Source: Ulvibacterium marinum (lineage in GTDB: Bacteria; Bacteroidota; Bacteroidia; Flavobacteriales; Flavobacteriaceae). From it: 64,000 nt of DNA. The stretch lies in the NCBI RefSeq assembly GCF_003626755.1, contig NZ_RBCJ01000003.1:1121859-1185858 (forward strand), read 5' to 3'. This document shows, piece after piece, positions 15,251 through 23,525 of this stretch; position 1 is the first letter of the stretch, and each line of letters starts with the position of its first letter. The position numbers were made by a program, and so were the translations under genes. Below the pieces are notes generated by a model. It saw nothing but the letters and a program-made list of their open reading frames with translations. It was not told where the DNA came from and searched no databases.

Positions 15251-17311
15251 TTACTCCCCAACCTTCGCATAAAACACCGGTTTTTTCGTAAACAACCATT
15301 TGAGTTTAAATCCAATTTCGGTAAACTCAAAACCGGCGGCCGTAGCCGAGGCAATATTGCTATACTTCCCATAGAGGTCGGCGCTCAAGTATTTGGAGAA
15401 TTGGTGCTGTAGTCCGGCTTCCGCCCTAAATAAGGTGGTATTCGGGTCTTCCTCTACTTTTTGTAGGCCTGTGGCCGCACTGGCCCTATACCGGGTCTTT
15501 TCGGAAAGATTGCCTCGGATATCCGCAAACAACTCCACCGCCTGATACTGCTCCGGGCTAAAATAGACCGTGGGCAATTGCTCCCTAAAGGTGATGTACT
15601 GGTAGTTGACCCCCAATTTTAAGGCAGGCTTTTGAAATAGCGTATAGTACAGGGAGGTAAACAACAGGTCCCGAGTATTGGCATCGCTCTGCTCCGTATG
15701 GATTAATCGGGTATACCAGCCTAGATTAAAGTTCGTTCCCAAATTGTAATTGAGGCCATAATGGTTCTGTACGATCTCCCGCTCGATCAAATCCGCATTA
15801 AAATTCTGTACCTCCCGTTGGTAGCCTAAAGTCAGGTTTTGCAATTTTAAAGGTTGTAACATCAGCTTGGCATCTAGAACGGGTTGGGTATAGGTATCGG
15901 CCATAAACCGGGAATTGTTGAATCCCACTACAGTTTTTAATAGGGTCTTGGGGAACAGTTTATAATCCAGCCCGGCCAGCACCACATGGGAATTGGCCGT
16001 GTTCCCGGTTACCGTATTCTCGGTAGTGCGATAGAAATAGGAAACTCGCGTCCTAAATTTGGTGGATATGGGAACATCCGTGGTGGTGTTGGTATAAAAG
16101 GCCACATTGTTCCCATTATCAAAGGTATAGGCCGCATGCTCCTCAACACTGGGGGTATACATCAGATTTAATTTTTCTACAAACCCTAGGGCATCCTTTT
16201 GGTCTTCATAGATGGCCAAAGTTTGGAAGGCAGCCCGGTAGGCCGGAAGGATGCGATCGCTGGCAAATAGGGCATTGGCCTTTCCCAAATTCCCGTCAAA
16301 GGAAGTACTGTCCTTCGCTAAAATAGCATTATAATTTTGTTCACTGGTCTTTGCATCGCCCGTATAGAGCCCTAAGGTCGCTCTTAGGGCGAGAATCCAA
16401 TTTCTGTCGGGATAGACCTGGGCCAGACTATCGATTTGTTTCCTGGCCTTTACAAATTTCCTATTCCAGATCAAGGCCTGTACATAGCGGTCATAAGTGC
16501 GTTCGGTCAGCTCAAAGTCGGTAAAACGGGCTACCTTGGCCTTGGCCGTTTCGGCAACCTGTAAGGCCACTTTTTCATTTTCCCTGATATGCTCGGCCAG
16601 CGCGATACCGTTTAAAGCGGTAATGGAATCCTTGGGGGTGGTAGCATATCTCTTATAGGTTGCCTTGGCACTGTCTACCTGTTTGGTGATCAAATACAGA
16701 TTGGCCAAGTTCAACAATACATCCTTATCTTCTGGGAAATCACTAAAGATATCCTGCAATAGGGCCTTTCCTTGCGCATAATCCTGGGCGTTAACGAATT
16801 CATTGGCATATCCCAATTGGATATATTTCCTAGAAATTTTCGCACTCCCATTTTCCGGGGCCAAGGCGATGGCCTTATTGATCCAAGACAGGGCGGCCTT
16901 GTATTCCTTTAAGTTACTTAAGGTATTGGCGTAGCCCAAAACAGCGGCGAACCTATTCGGGTAATCGGCCACCAATTTTTCGTATAGCGGTTTAGCGGCC
17001 TTATAGTCCCCGGCCCATAAAAGGGATTCGTTATAATTCACGGCGATTTCGAAATCCTGGGGATAGGTTTTGATCAAACCTCCGAACAATGCCTTGGCCT
17101 TTTGGGGTGACCCGTTAAGTCCAACGGCCCTGCCGTAACAGATTTGTGCGGTTTTGTTCTCGGGATCTGTATCCAAATAGGCCTTAAAAAAGGTTTCGGC
17201 CTGTTGGAATTTTCCATTTTCCAAATAGGTGAATCCGTTTTCTAGGGATTCCTGGGCTTGGCCCATTAGGGTAAAAAGGAATACTGCGGTTATCAGTCTT
17301 ACGGTTTTCAT
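15251..17311 (-). CDS. TPR/beta-barrel exopolysaccharide export porin, PgaA/BcsC-like
   Basis: 686 residues. Signal peptide ending GQAQ at about residue 20; TPR repeats from about 22 to 370 (GFTYLENGKFQQAETFF is the first, with classic TPR spacing); then a C-terminal outer-membrane beta-barrel from about 385 to the end with alternating aromatic strands (RVSYFYRTTE, LAGLDYKLFPKT, LNYNLGTNFNLGWYTRL). This is the architecture of PgaA, PelB/AlgK-AlgE and BcsC, which carry polysaccharide across the outer membrane. It is divergent from the STAS/flippase operon, with which it shares a 224-nt promoter region; its own leader ends in AAAACTTAACCT like the neighbours. I find no 21-bp repeat module on its strand. 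Confidence 0.82.
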   Translation of the reverse strand: MKTVRLITAVFLFTLMGQAQESLENGFTYLENGKFQQAETFFKAYLDTDPENKTAQICYGRAVGLNGSPQKAKALFGGLIKTYPQDFEIAVNYNESLLWAGDYKAAKPLYEKLVADYPNRFAAVLGYANTLSNLKEYKAALSWINKAIALAPENGSAKISRKYIQLGYANEFVNAQDYAQGKALLQDIFSDFPEDKDVLLNLANLYLITKQVDSAKATYKRYATTPKDSITALNGIALAEHIRENEKVALQVAETAKAKVARFTDFELTERTYDRYVQALIWNRKFVKARKQIDSLAQVYPDRNWILALRATLGLYTGDAKTSEQNYNAILAKDSTSFDGNLGKANALFASDRILPAYRAAFQTLAIYEDQKDALGFVEKLNLMYTPSVEEHAAYTFDNGNNVAFYTNTTTDVPISTKFRTRVSYFYRTTENTVTGNTANSHVVLAGLDYKLFPKTLLKTVVGFNNSRFMADTYTQPVLDAKLMLQPLKLQNLTLGYQREVQNFNADLIEREIVQNHYGLNYNLGTNFNLGWYTRLIHTEQSDANTRDLLFTSLYYTLFQKPALKLGVNYQYITFREQLPTVYFSPEQYQAVELFADIRGNLSEKTRYRASAATGLQKVEEDPNTTLFRAEAGLQHQFSKYLSADLYGKYSNIASATAAGFEFTEIGFKLKWLFTKKPVFYAKVGE

Positions 17312-17422
17312 AGGTTAAGTTTTTTAGGATTTCAGGCCATGATTTGGTTCGCCTTATATCCTGTTAATTAAGCTGTTGTAAAGTTACGATGGACCTTTCC
17401 GTACCGGAAGTAGGATAACTAC

Positions 17423-17491
17423 CGTTCGTCTACAGTAAACCGCCATCCACCTGAATCCCAAGTTTTGAAACGTCGATCTGTGGGATATTTG
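17423..17491 (+). promoter_or_regulatory. LytTR-type repeat promoter module P4 (STAS/flippase)
   Basis: CGTTCGTCTACA (17423-17434) and CATCCACCTGAA (17444-17455), 21 bp apart, then 28 nt and a -7 box GATATTTG (17484-17491). The first repeat differs from that of P1 by a single base. A TTTTG (17462-17466) 17 nt before the -7 box could serve as a -33 element. Transcription should begin near 17498, which favours the ATG at 17536 as start of the STAS gene. Confidence 0.72.
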
Positions 17492-17535
17492 CCTTGATAA
17501 TGAAACAAAAAGGCTTAACCTTAAAACCTCATATT

Positions 17536-17838
17536 ATGGCTTTACAAATCACGGAAACCAGAAGAATGTTCTCGGTTCATGGTGTACTGAACCGTGGCAA
17601 CGCAGCAATCCTCAAACGTCATTTGAGCAGATTTTTGCATCCTAACAAACCAGTAATCCTAAACTTGGAACGCGTATTGGATATCGATATGATCGCAGCA
17701 CATACCTTGCACGAATTGTACCTTCATGCCATGCGATCCAATCAGATCTTATCCATTGTCGGTATGGAAAACGGGAATATACTTCCTACACTCAAGGCAA
17801 CAAAAACCACCAATATTTTAAGTCATGACCGCATTTAG
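17536..17838 (+). CDS. STAS-domain protein (anti-anti-sigma-like)
   Basis: 100 residues from the ATG at 17536. Two earlier in-frame starts exist (TTG 17494, ATG 17500), but the predicted transcription start near 17498 leaves them no leader, and the STAS fold begins at MALQITETRRMF. The segment NLERVLDIDMIAAHTL corresponds to the STAS loop-helix where SpoIIAA-type proteins have a phosphorylatable serine (usually D-S); here the equivalent is aspartate/methionine, so control by serine phosphorylation is doubtful. The gene overlaps the flippase gene by 14 bases, so the two are translationally coupled. Anti-anti-sigma-like proteins in secretion operons can act as scaffolds; the partner is unknown. 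Confidence 0.72.
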   Translation: MALQITETRRMFSVHGVLNRGNAAILKRHLSRFLHPNKPVILNLERVLDIDMIAAHTLHELYLHAMRSNQILSIVGMENGNILPTLKATKTTNILSHDRI

Positions 17839-19063
17839 GATAGCTCTTAAAAAAGTGTCTCCGGAACAACTGTTCATGGGGAGCGTACTTCTGGTAAACG
17901 GAGGCAACTACCTGTATAACTTGTTGTTGGGTAGATTGTTGGGACCCGAGGTCTTTGCCGAAGCCGCCCTATTGGTAACCTTGTTATTGGTATTGTCCTT
18001 TTTAGGGATGACCTTTCAATTGGCAACGGCCAAATTCGCTGTTTTGTTTTCGGATGCGGACTGGGAGGCCTTTCAGAACATGATGTATCGGTACGCTTTA
18101 GGATTTGGTCTATTGATAGGAATACTACTTTTTGCCTTTGCCGAAAATCTGCAACAAATATTCCAGACGGATTCCGCCTTGCTGTTCAAAACCTTTGCCG
18201 TTGGGATACCCCTGTACTTTTTTATGTCCGTTAATCGCGGGAAATACCAGGGAAGGCAGGATTATGGAAATCTTTCGGTAACCTACCAAACGGAGATGTG
18301 GAGCAGGTTGCTGGTTACGTTGGGTCTACTTTGGTTCGTGCCTCTGCCCCCTGCCTTCTTGGTAGCCTTGGGTATTGCTTTGTCCTTCGTCTTTGGGCTG
18401 ATTCCGTCCGACTTCAGATTAAGTTCCTTATTTAAAAAATTATCCCTTTCAGCTGATCGTAAAAAACAGGTGACCCAATTTATGGTTCTGACCGCTTGCT
18501 ATGAATTCACTCAAATTATCATAAACAATAGCGACATCCTATTGGTAAAACATTACTTTGATGCCCTGGATGCCGGACTATATGCTTCCTTGGCACTGAT
18601 TGGTCGAGTGGTCTATTTTGTGGCCTGGATGTTTGTTATGTTATTATTGCCCACGGTAGTCCAAAAACAAAAGGACGGAGAGCCAACCGCCCCTGTCCTT
18701 TTCAAATACGTAGGCTACATAGGGCTTCTGTCCCTTGTCATCGTTTTGGCCTGTACCTTGTTCCCTAAAATGATAATTACAGTATTGTTTGGGGATTCTT
18801 ACCTGGCTATGGCTCCTTTACTTTGGCAATATGCCCTGGCAACCTCGCTTTTTGCCATATCCAATATTTTTGCCTATTATTTTTTGTCCTTGGATCATTA
18901 CGTTCCAGTAATGGTTTCAGGGGTATTTGGCATTTCTCAAGTAGGACTGATCGTCTTTTTTCACAGCAGCTTAAATATGGTAGTTCAGGTACAGATTATT
19001 ACCATGATTGCCTTGTTAATAGCCCAGCTGCTATACTTTGCCCATAAGAGCATAATGCGTTAA
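17825..19063 (+). CDS. polysaccharide flippase, Wzx/MATE-like (MOP superfamily)
   Basis: 412 residues with about 12 membrane segments. The N-terminal block GNYLYNLLLGRLLGPEVFAEAALLV and the middle VLTACYEFTQIIINNSDILLVKHYF are typical of polysaccharide-biosynthesis/O-antigen flippases, which move lipid-linked sugars from the cytoplasmic to the periplasmic side of the inner membrane. It is co-expressed with the STAS gene through a 14-base overlap and closed by a terminator-like hairpin at 19092-19130. The porin, glycosyltransferases and glycosidase around it support a surface polysaccharide pathway. Confidence 0.85.
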   Translation: MTAFRIALKKVSPEQLFMGSVLLVNGGNYLYNLLLGRLLGPEVFAEAALLVTLLLVLSFLGMTFQLATAKFAVLFSDADWEAFQNMMYRYALGFGLLIGILLFAFAENLQQIFQTDSALLFKTFAVGIPLYFFMSVNRGKYQGRQDYGNLSVTYQTEMWSRLLVTLGLLWFVPLPPAFLVALGIALSFVFGLIPSDFRLSSLFKKLSLSADRKKQVTQFMVLTACYEFTQIIINNSDILLVKHYFDALDAGLYASLALIGRVVYFVAWMFVMLLLPTVVQKQKDGEPTAPVLFKYVGYIGLLSLVIVLACTLFPKMIITVLFGDSYLAMAPLLWQYALATSLFAISNIFAYYFLSLDHYVPVMVSGVFGISQVGLIVFFHSSLNMVVQVQIITMIALLIAQLLYFAHKSIMR

Positions 19064-19091
19064 CCAACTCATACTGATATCAATTTGTAAG

Positions 19092-19130
19092 GCCCAGAGG
19101 ACACCACCTGTTCTTGGGCTTTTGTTTTTT
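19092..19130 (+). terminator. probable terminator after the flippase gene
   Basis: Stem GCCCA (19092-19096) / TGGGC (19115-19119) followed by TTTTGTTTTTT. The stem is short and the loop long, so this is weaker than the other terminators listed. A degenerate GC-rich repeat (CCCTCCGCCTATCGGCACTT, from 19134) follows directly. Confidence 0.5.
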
Positions 19131-19245
19131 AGTCCCTCCGCCTATCGGCACTTGTGCGTTCCTCTCATTCCAGAGTTGGTTTTTGGATACAAACAAAGGC
19201 AGACGCTTTTTATTCGGATGATTTAACTCATCCGTACATTATTTC

Positions 19246-19314
19246 CATTCACCTATAGCAATCTTCCAACCATCGTAAAGCACCTATAAAACAGTAGGTT
19301 TCGAAGGATATTTG
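19246..19314 (+). promoter_or_regulatory. LytTR-type repeat promoter module P5 (GT4 gene)
   Basis: CATTCACCTATA (19246-19257) and CAACCATCGTAA (19267-19278), 21 bp apart, then 28 nt and a -7 box GATATTTG (19307-19314). An upstream third unit AACTCATCCGTA lies at 19225-19236. The second repeat is the least conserved of the set, but spacing is exact. The start codon is 41 nt after the -7 box. Confidence 0.63.
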
Positions 19315-19355
19315 TATCAAATACTTAACCGAATATTAATTTAAAACTTAACCTT

Positions 19356-20585
19356 ATGCGACTAGCCATTGTAACGGCGTATCCGCCCAGTAAAGTAACC
19401 TTGACCGAATATGGATACCATTTGGTAAAACATTTTAGACTTCAGGAGGAAGTAAGTGAAATCATCCTCATCACGGACAAAACAGAAGGTGGGAAGGACC
19501 TTTCTTTTGAAGAAGAGGGATGTACCATTACCGTAAAGGAATGTTGGAGCTTTAACAACTATCTGAATGTGTTCAAAATCAACCAGGCCATTTCGGAAAC
19601 CCGACCGGATGCCGTATTGTTCAACCTTCAATTTCTAAAGTTTGGCGATAAGAAGATACCTGCGGCCCTTGGCCTTATGCTACCCTTAATCTGTAAGCTA
19701 AAGGGTATCCCGACCATTTCCTTGTTACATAACATCTTGGAACAGGTAGATTTGGATAACGCGGGCATTACCACAAACAAGTGGCTCCAGAAAATCTATA
19801 ATTTCATTGGAAGTACCTTAACCCGATTCGTATTAGCTTCCGATATCCTAGCGGTCACCATAAGCAAATACAAGACCATTTTGGAAGAAAAGTATAAGTC
19901 CCGAAATGTGGCCTTGATCCCCCATGGGGCCTTTGAAACACCGCCTGAACCAGATTATAGGCTGCCCGAAGGTCCAAAACAGGTCATGGCTTTTGGGAAA
20001 TTCGGCACCTACAAAAAAGTAGAGATTATGATCGAGGCAGTGGAAATGATCCGTAAGCGTACGGGCGAGAATATCGAAATTGTGATCGCCGGTACGGACA
20101 GCCCCAATACCCCAGGTTATTTGGATGCCGTAAAAGAGAAATACAGTGATGTGGAACAGATCCGTTTTACCGGTTATGTGGCCGAGGAAGATGTACCCCG
20201 AATTTTTGGCGAAAGTGCCGTTGTTGTCTTTCCATATACCTCCACAACAGGAAGCTCCGGCGTTCTGCATCAAGCGGGAAGCTATGGTAAGGCCGTTGCC
20301 TTACCGGACTTGGGCGATTTGAGTATCCTAGTTCAGGAAGAAGGGTACAAAGGCGAATTTTTTGACCCTGAAAGTGCTGAATCCCTGGCCGATGCCATAG
20401 AACATGTTTTGCTGGATGATTCGTATCGGATTCATTTGGGCATGACCAACTATAAGGCGGCCTGCTCGTTACCCATGTCCGATATTACAAAGATGTATGT
20501 AGACTATTTTAAGGCGATCCAATTTTCAAAATCGAAAGGGTTCACTTTGAATATTCCAAGTATCGAAAAAGAAATAACGATTTAA
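19356..20585 (+). CDS. glycosyltransferase, GT4 family
   Basis: 409 residues, GT-B fold. The N-terminal half starts MRLAIVTAYPPSKVTLTEYG and contains the acceptor-side segment PTISLLHNILEQV. The C-terminal nucleotide-sugar half has MAFGKFGTYKKVEIMIEA, IRFTGYVAEEDVPRIF, and the donor-binding block VVFPYTSTTGSSGVLHQAGSYGKAV. A retaining cytoplasmic transferase that adds a sugar to a lipid-linked intermediate is the likely role. It has its own promoter (module P5) and a strong terminator, so it is a single-gene unit, with leader TTTAAAACTTAACCTT like other genes of the locus. Confidence 0.87.
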   Translation: MRLAIVTAYPPSKVTLTEYGYHLVKHFRLQEEVSEIILITDKTEGGKDLSFEEEGCTITVKECWSFNNYLNVFKINQAISETRPDAVLFNLQFLKFGDKKIPAALGLMLPLICKLKGIPTISLLHNILEQVDLDNAGITTNKWLQKIYNFIGSTLTRFVLASDILAVTISKYKTILEEKYKSRNVALIPHGAFETPPEPDYRLPEGPKQVMAFGKFGTYKKVEIMIEAVEMIRKRTGENIEIVIAGTDSPNTPGYLDAVKEKYSDVEQIRFTGYVAEEDVPRIFGESAVVVFPYTSTTGSSGVLHQAGSYGKAVALPDLGDLSILVQEEGYKGEFFDPESAESLADAIEHVLLDDSYRIHLGMTNYKAACSLPMSDITKMYVDYFKAIQFSKSKGFTLNIPSIEKEITI

Positions 20586-20605
20586 AATATAGGTTAGGTT
20601 AAGTG

Positions 20606-20640
20606 AAAAAGGGAGTGGCCTGGTTAGCTGCTCCCTTTTT
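20606..20640 (+). terminator. rho-independent terminator of the GT4 gene
   Basis: Perfect 10-bp stem AAAAAGGGAG (20606-20615) / CTCCCTTTTT (20631-20640), loop 15 nt, with the T-run forming the right arm. Because it is A-rich on the left it may work in both directions. Confidence 0.82.
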
Positions 20641-20948
20641 CTATTTATTCCCTGTCGACCTGTCCTTGTTTCACGAATACCTAAAGGATAAATAGCAAAT
20701 AGAATTAAAAGGATAAAGGTTAAATCCATATCTTTATAGCCTGATTTACTATTACTAACATACTATCTACGTCTTTCCGCAAGACCCATGCCATACTCGG
20801 CGTTTATAAGGCTGAGGAACGTTTCGTTTCCTCGTTGCCAGAGATAGTCATCGCATTTTTATAACCACATTTTGTATAACGACCACCATATGGTTGTACT
20901 AGCAATTGCTTTATCCTATGAACCCGATAAAGCCTAAACTTTAGTAAA
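20641..20948. other. gap ahead of the methyltransferase gene
   Basis: 308 nt without a gene. It holds an imperfect hairpin GAGGAACG / CGTTTCCTC (20813-20834) and a perfect 10-bp palindrome ACCATATGGT (20885-20894) about 55 nt before the start codon, a possible operator. No 21-bp repeat module and no clear -7 box were found. Confidence 0.45.
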
Positions 20949-21776
20949 ATGAATAGTAAATCACTGATAAATAGAGATATAGAACTGTTTTATAACCGAG
21001 CATCCGAAGAAACGCGATTGGAGAAGGGGATGGGTGTCTTTGAATTCGAACGGGTGAAATCGCTTATTGAAAAGTATATTCCATCCCCATCTTCCAAAAT
21101 TGTTGATGTTGGCGGCGGTACTGGTAAATATGCCGAATGGCTGGCCAAAAAGGGACATAGCGTCCATGTAGTAGAACCCGTCGAAAAACATTGCGTACTG
21201 GCCCAAGATCGAGCGGACCGGCTAAGGAAGCCTTTTGTTGTCCATAGGGGGGAGGCCCGGAATTTGAAATTTTCTAACAACTTTGCGGATGTCATTATTC
21301 TGCATGGGCCGCTTTACCATCTTCAGAAAAAAGAAGATAGGATAAGTGCCCTACGGGAAGCAAAACGAGTAGTGCGGAAAAATGGGATTATCTTGGGTTT
21401 TGCCATAAACTATACCGCCTCTACCTTGGCCGGCCTTTTCAATGGGTTGATTCATAAACCTGCCTTTTTTGATATGTGCCAAACGGAATTGGTGACCAGT
21501 GTCCATAATCGGCCCGATGCTTTTCCGTGGCTTTTAGCTGAAGCATTTTACCATAGACCGGATGGGTTAAAAGAGGAGTTTCTAGAGCAGGAATTGGAGT
21601 GTATACATATGCACGCCGTTGAGGGCATGGTCTGGTTGGATAAAAACTATTTTGCAAGCTTAAACCATGAAAAGAAGCGGAAAAATTTGATGAGACTTTT
21701 AGAAATTACAGAAAATGATTTTGGGCTCTTGCCTTTTAGTCCACATATAATGATTGCAGCAAAGAATACATTATGA
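20949..21776 (+). CDS. class I SAM-dependent methyltransferase
   Basis: 275 residues with a UbiE/Methyltransf_11-type Rossmann fold: motif I VDVGGGTGKYAEWLA, acidic end of strand 2 in VHVVEPV, then DVIILHGPLYHL and REAKRVVRKNGII. The SAM site is complete; the acceptor cannot be read. Its position between the GT4 gene and the glycosidase operon suggests a sugar or small-molecule substrate in the polysaccharide pathway. It overlaps the next small gene by four bases (ATGA). Confidence 0.82.
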   Translation: MNSKSLINRDIELFYNRASEETRLEKGMGVFEFERVKSLIEKYIPSPSSKIVDVGGGTGKYAEWLAKKGHSVHVVEPVEKHCVLAQDRADRLRKPFVVHRGEARNLKFSNNFADVIILHGPLYHLQKKEDRISALREAKRVVRKNGIILGFAINYTASTLAGLFNGLIHKPAFFDMCQTELVTSVHNRPDAFPWLLAEAFYHRPDGLKEEFLEQELECIHMHAVEGMVWLDKNYFASLNHEKKRKNLMRLLEITENDFGLLPFSPHIMIAAKNTL

Positions 21777-21985
21777 CAGATAAATTGAAATACTACGAGG
21801 CCTTGAAATTGAGTAATGGCCGCCTGAATGAAATAGAGCTAGGTGAAAAACTGGGTATAAATGAAGCCAGGACCCAGGAATTGATCGCTATCCTATTATC
21901 CGAATATAAGATAGCATACGCTATAAATGGATATTGTAACTATAGCATTTTTTCGAAGGCGAGGGCCAGACCCAATAGCCGGTAG
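21773..21985 (+). CDS. small winged-helix-like protein
   Basis: 70 residues. LSNGRLNEIELGEKLGINEARTQELIAILLSEYKIAYAINGYCNYS reads as a helix-turn-helix with a following beta wing, as in small DNA-binding domains. It is translationally coupled to the methyltransferase by an ATGA overlap and ends 10 bp before the convergent glycosidase gene. A role as a small regulator is possible; the C-terminal tail SKARARPNSR is basic. Confidence 0.6.
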   Translation: MTDKLKYYEALKLSNGRLNEIELGEKLGINEARTQELIAILLSEYKIAYAINGYCNYSIFSKARARPNSR

Positions 21986-21995
21986 GGAATAAAAA

Positions 21996-23525
21996 TTAAT
22001 CGGTAACATCAAAAACGGTATATGCTGTTTTTGGTTGGCCTTCTTTGTCGATAATTCCGAAATGTCGTTGCTTTCCCGTACGCCAGGGCAGGCTTCCGAC
22101 AACAGCTTCGGGGATGGCCTCAAAATCATGCAATGTCCAGAACATAAAGGGAAGGTCCTGTGTTTTTAGCGTTTCCTGCATTTGGGTAAAATAGGTAGCT
22201 TGGGTTTCCTCTGACCCCAAATATAAGTTCCAAAGTCCGTCATAGGAAGAGTACCCATATTCCTGTAATAGTATGGGTTTATTGGGAACCGCGGTTTTAA
22301 GTCGAGTAAGGGCTTCCGAAAAATTCGTAGGGTTCAAATAGTAATGAAAGGACACAAAGTCGACCCTTTCGGACAAATGTTCCGCAGCGGCGGGATTGGA
22401 CCATCCAATGGTAACCGGATGCTCGGTATCCCATGTTTTGATTTCCGAAATCATTTGTGCTAACCAAGCCATGACCCTTTCCTGGCCACGAGAGTCAAAA
22501 TCCAGATCGGGTTCATTTTTGATATCCCAGGCTAGGAGTGCCTCATGTCCCTTTAAGGCCTTTACGATTTGTTCGGCATGTCTATGGGTAAGTGTCCAAT
22601 TATGGATGGCATAATCCCCATAAAAATCAAAGAGCGTTACCATAACTTTCAATCCATTCTTTTCGGCCAGATCTAAGGTTTGCTCTAATCGTTCAAGTCT
22701 ATCTTTCCGTACTTCTGATTTACCAAAATCCATGTAGGGTACAAAGATGCGTACGGTATTTAAATTCAGTTTCTTGATCCGTATAAAATCGGCATTGATG
22801 ATGCTGTCATTGAACTGCATACCGAACATATTCCAAGGGTTTTTTTGTGGATAATAATTGATGCCCTTGATTTTTGAAATAGAGGTTACCGAGGGTGCAT
22901 TTTTTAAGGATGATTGCGTCTTTTCTTGGGTTGAAGGTCTTTCCACCATATGTCTGATTCTCCAGAAACCGTCTTCCAATAGAAGCATCACCTGATAGGA
23001 GCTCGTATTTTTTTGTTCCAGTATTAATTTGTCCTCAACGTAGATTTTTTCATAGCGTTCCACGTTTCGATCGGTGAGCACCACTATTTTGCCATCGGCA
23101 CTATAGAACTCCAGTTTTGGGTTGTGTTGTAAGGTTGTCGTCTTAAGGGTGCTATTGTTGGCCTTGTTGAAATCAAGGATGTTGTTCAATTTCACACGGG
23201 CACTGTCCGTGTAATAATCCGCTATGCCATAGAGATTGTTGGTTTCCAATGCGAGGTTTCGCACACGCCAAGCCTTTAGATAGTCGCGCTCTATCTCTTT
23301 CAAAGTTTGCGTTTCCATCGGTCGACCTTCATTGGATAAAGTTTCCCAAACAACTTTTGGAAGATAATCGGCGGAGAGCTCTTTGGATACATGTAACATG
23401 TTGGAACGATCGGCTCCGGTATTCAAGTAGGACCATACGGCACCTATACCAAAAAGAATCAGGCCGTTTACCGCCAAGAATGACAGAATCAGCAGAATAC
23501 GATATAGGGTTCGGTTTACCTTCAT
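21996..23525 (-). CDS. membrane-anchored GH5-like glycoside hydrolase
   Basis: 509 residues. One N-terminal membrane segment (about 8-33); an NTF2-like region (about 75-195: DYLKAWRVRNLALETNNLYGIADYYTDSARV, ending DGFWRIRHMVER); then a TIM-barrel catalytic domain from about 218. Likely acid/base E338 in WDIKNEPD and nucleophile E422 in LLQEYGYSS, the clan GH-A layout (GH5-like). It would sit in the periplasm on the inner-membrane surface. Polysaccharide operons often carry such a hydrolase (for example PslG) to trim or release chains. Last gene of a tight three-gene minus-strand operon, overlapping the lipoprotein gene by four bases. Confidence 0.8.
   Translation of the reverse strand: MKVNRTLYRILLILSFLAVNGLILFGIGAVWSYLNTGADRSNMLHVSKELSADYLPKVVWETLSNEGRPMETQTLKEIERDYLKAWRVRNLALETNNLYGIADYYTDSARVKLNNILDFNKANNSTLKTTTLQHNPKLEFYSADGKIVVLTDRNVERYEKIYVEDKLILEQKNTSSYQVMLLLEDGFWRIRHMVERPSTQEKTQSSLKNAPSVTSISKIKGINYYPQKNPWNMFGMQFNDSIINADFIRIKKLNLNTVRIFVPYMDFGKSEVRKDRLERLEQTLDLAEKNGLKVMVTLFDFYGDYAIHNWTLTHRHAEQIVKALKGHEALLAWDIKNEPDLDFDSRGQERVMAWLAQMISEIKTWDTEHPVTIGWSNPAAAEHLSERVDFVSFHYYLNPTNFSEALTRLKTAVPNKPILLQEYGYSSYDGLWNLYLGSEETQATYFTQMQETLKTQDLPFMFWTLHDFEAIPEAVVGSLPWRTGKQRHFGIIDKEGQPKTAYTVFDVTD

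Noticed and set aside
17312-17422. Search for the 21/28 repeat module on the minus strand ahead of the PgaA-like porin gene
   Set aside because: A GGTCCATCGTAA-like word occurs (cf. P5), but no partner at 21 bp and no -7 box at 28 nt; the TAACTTTA box present does not fit the geometry.
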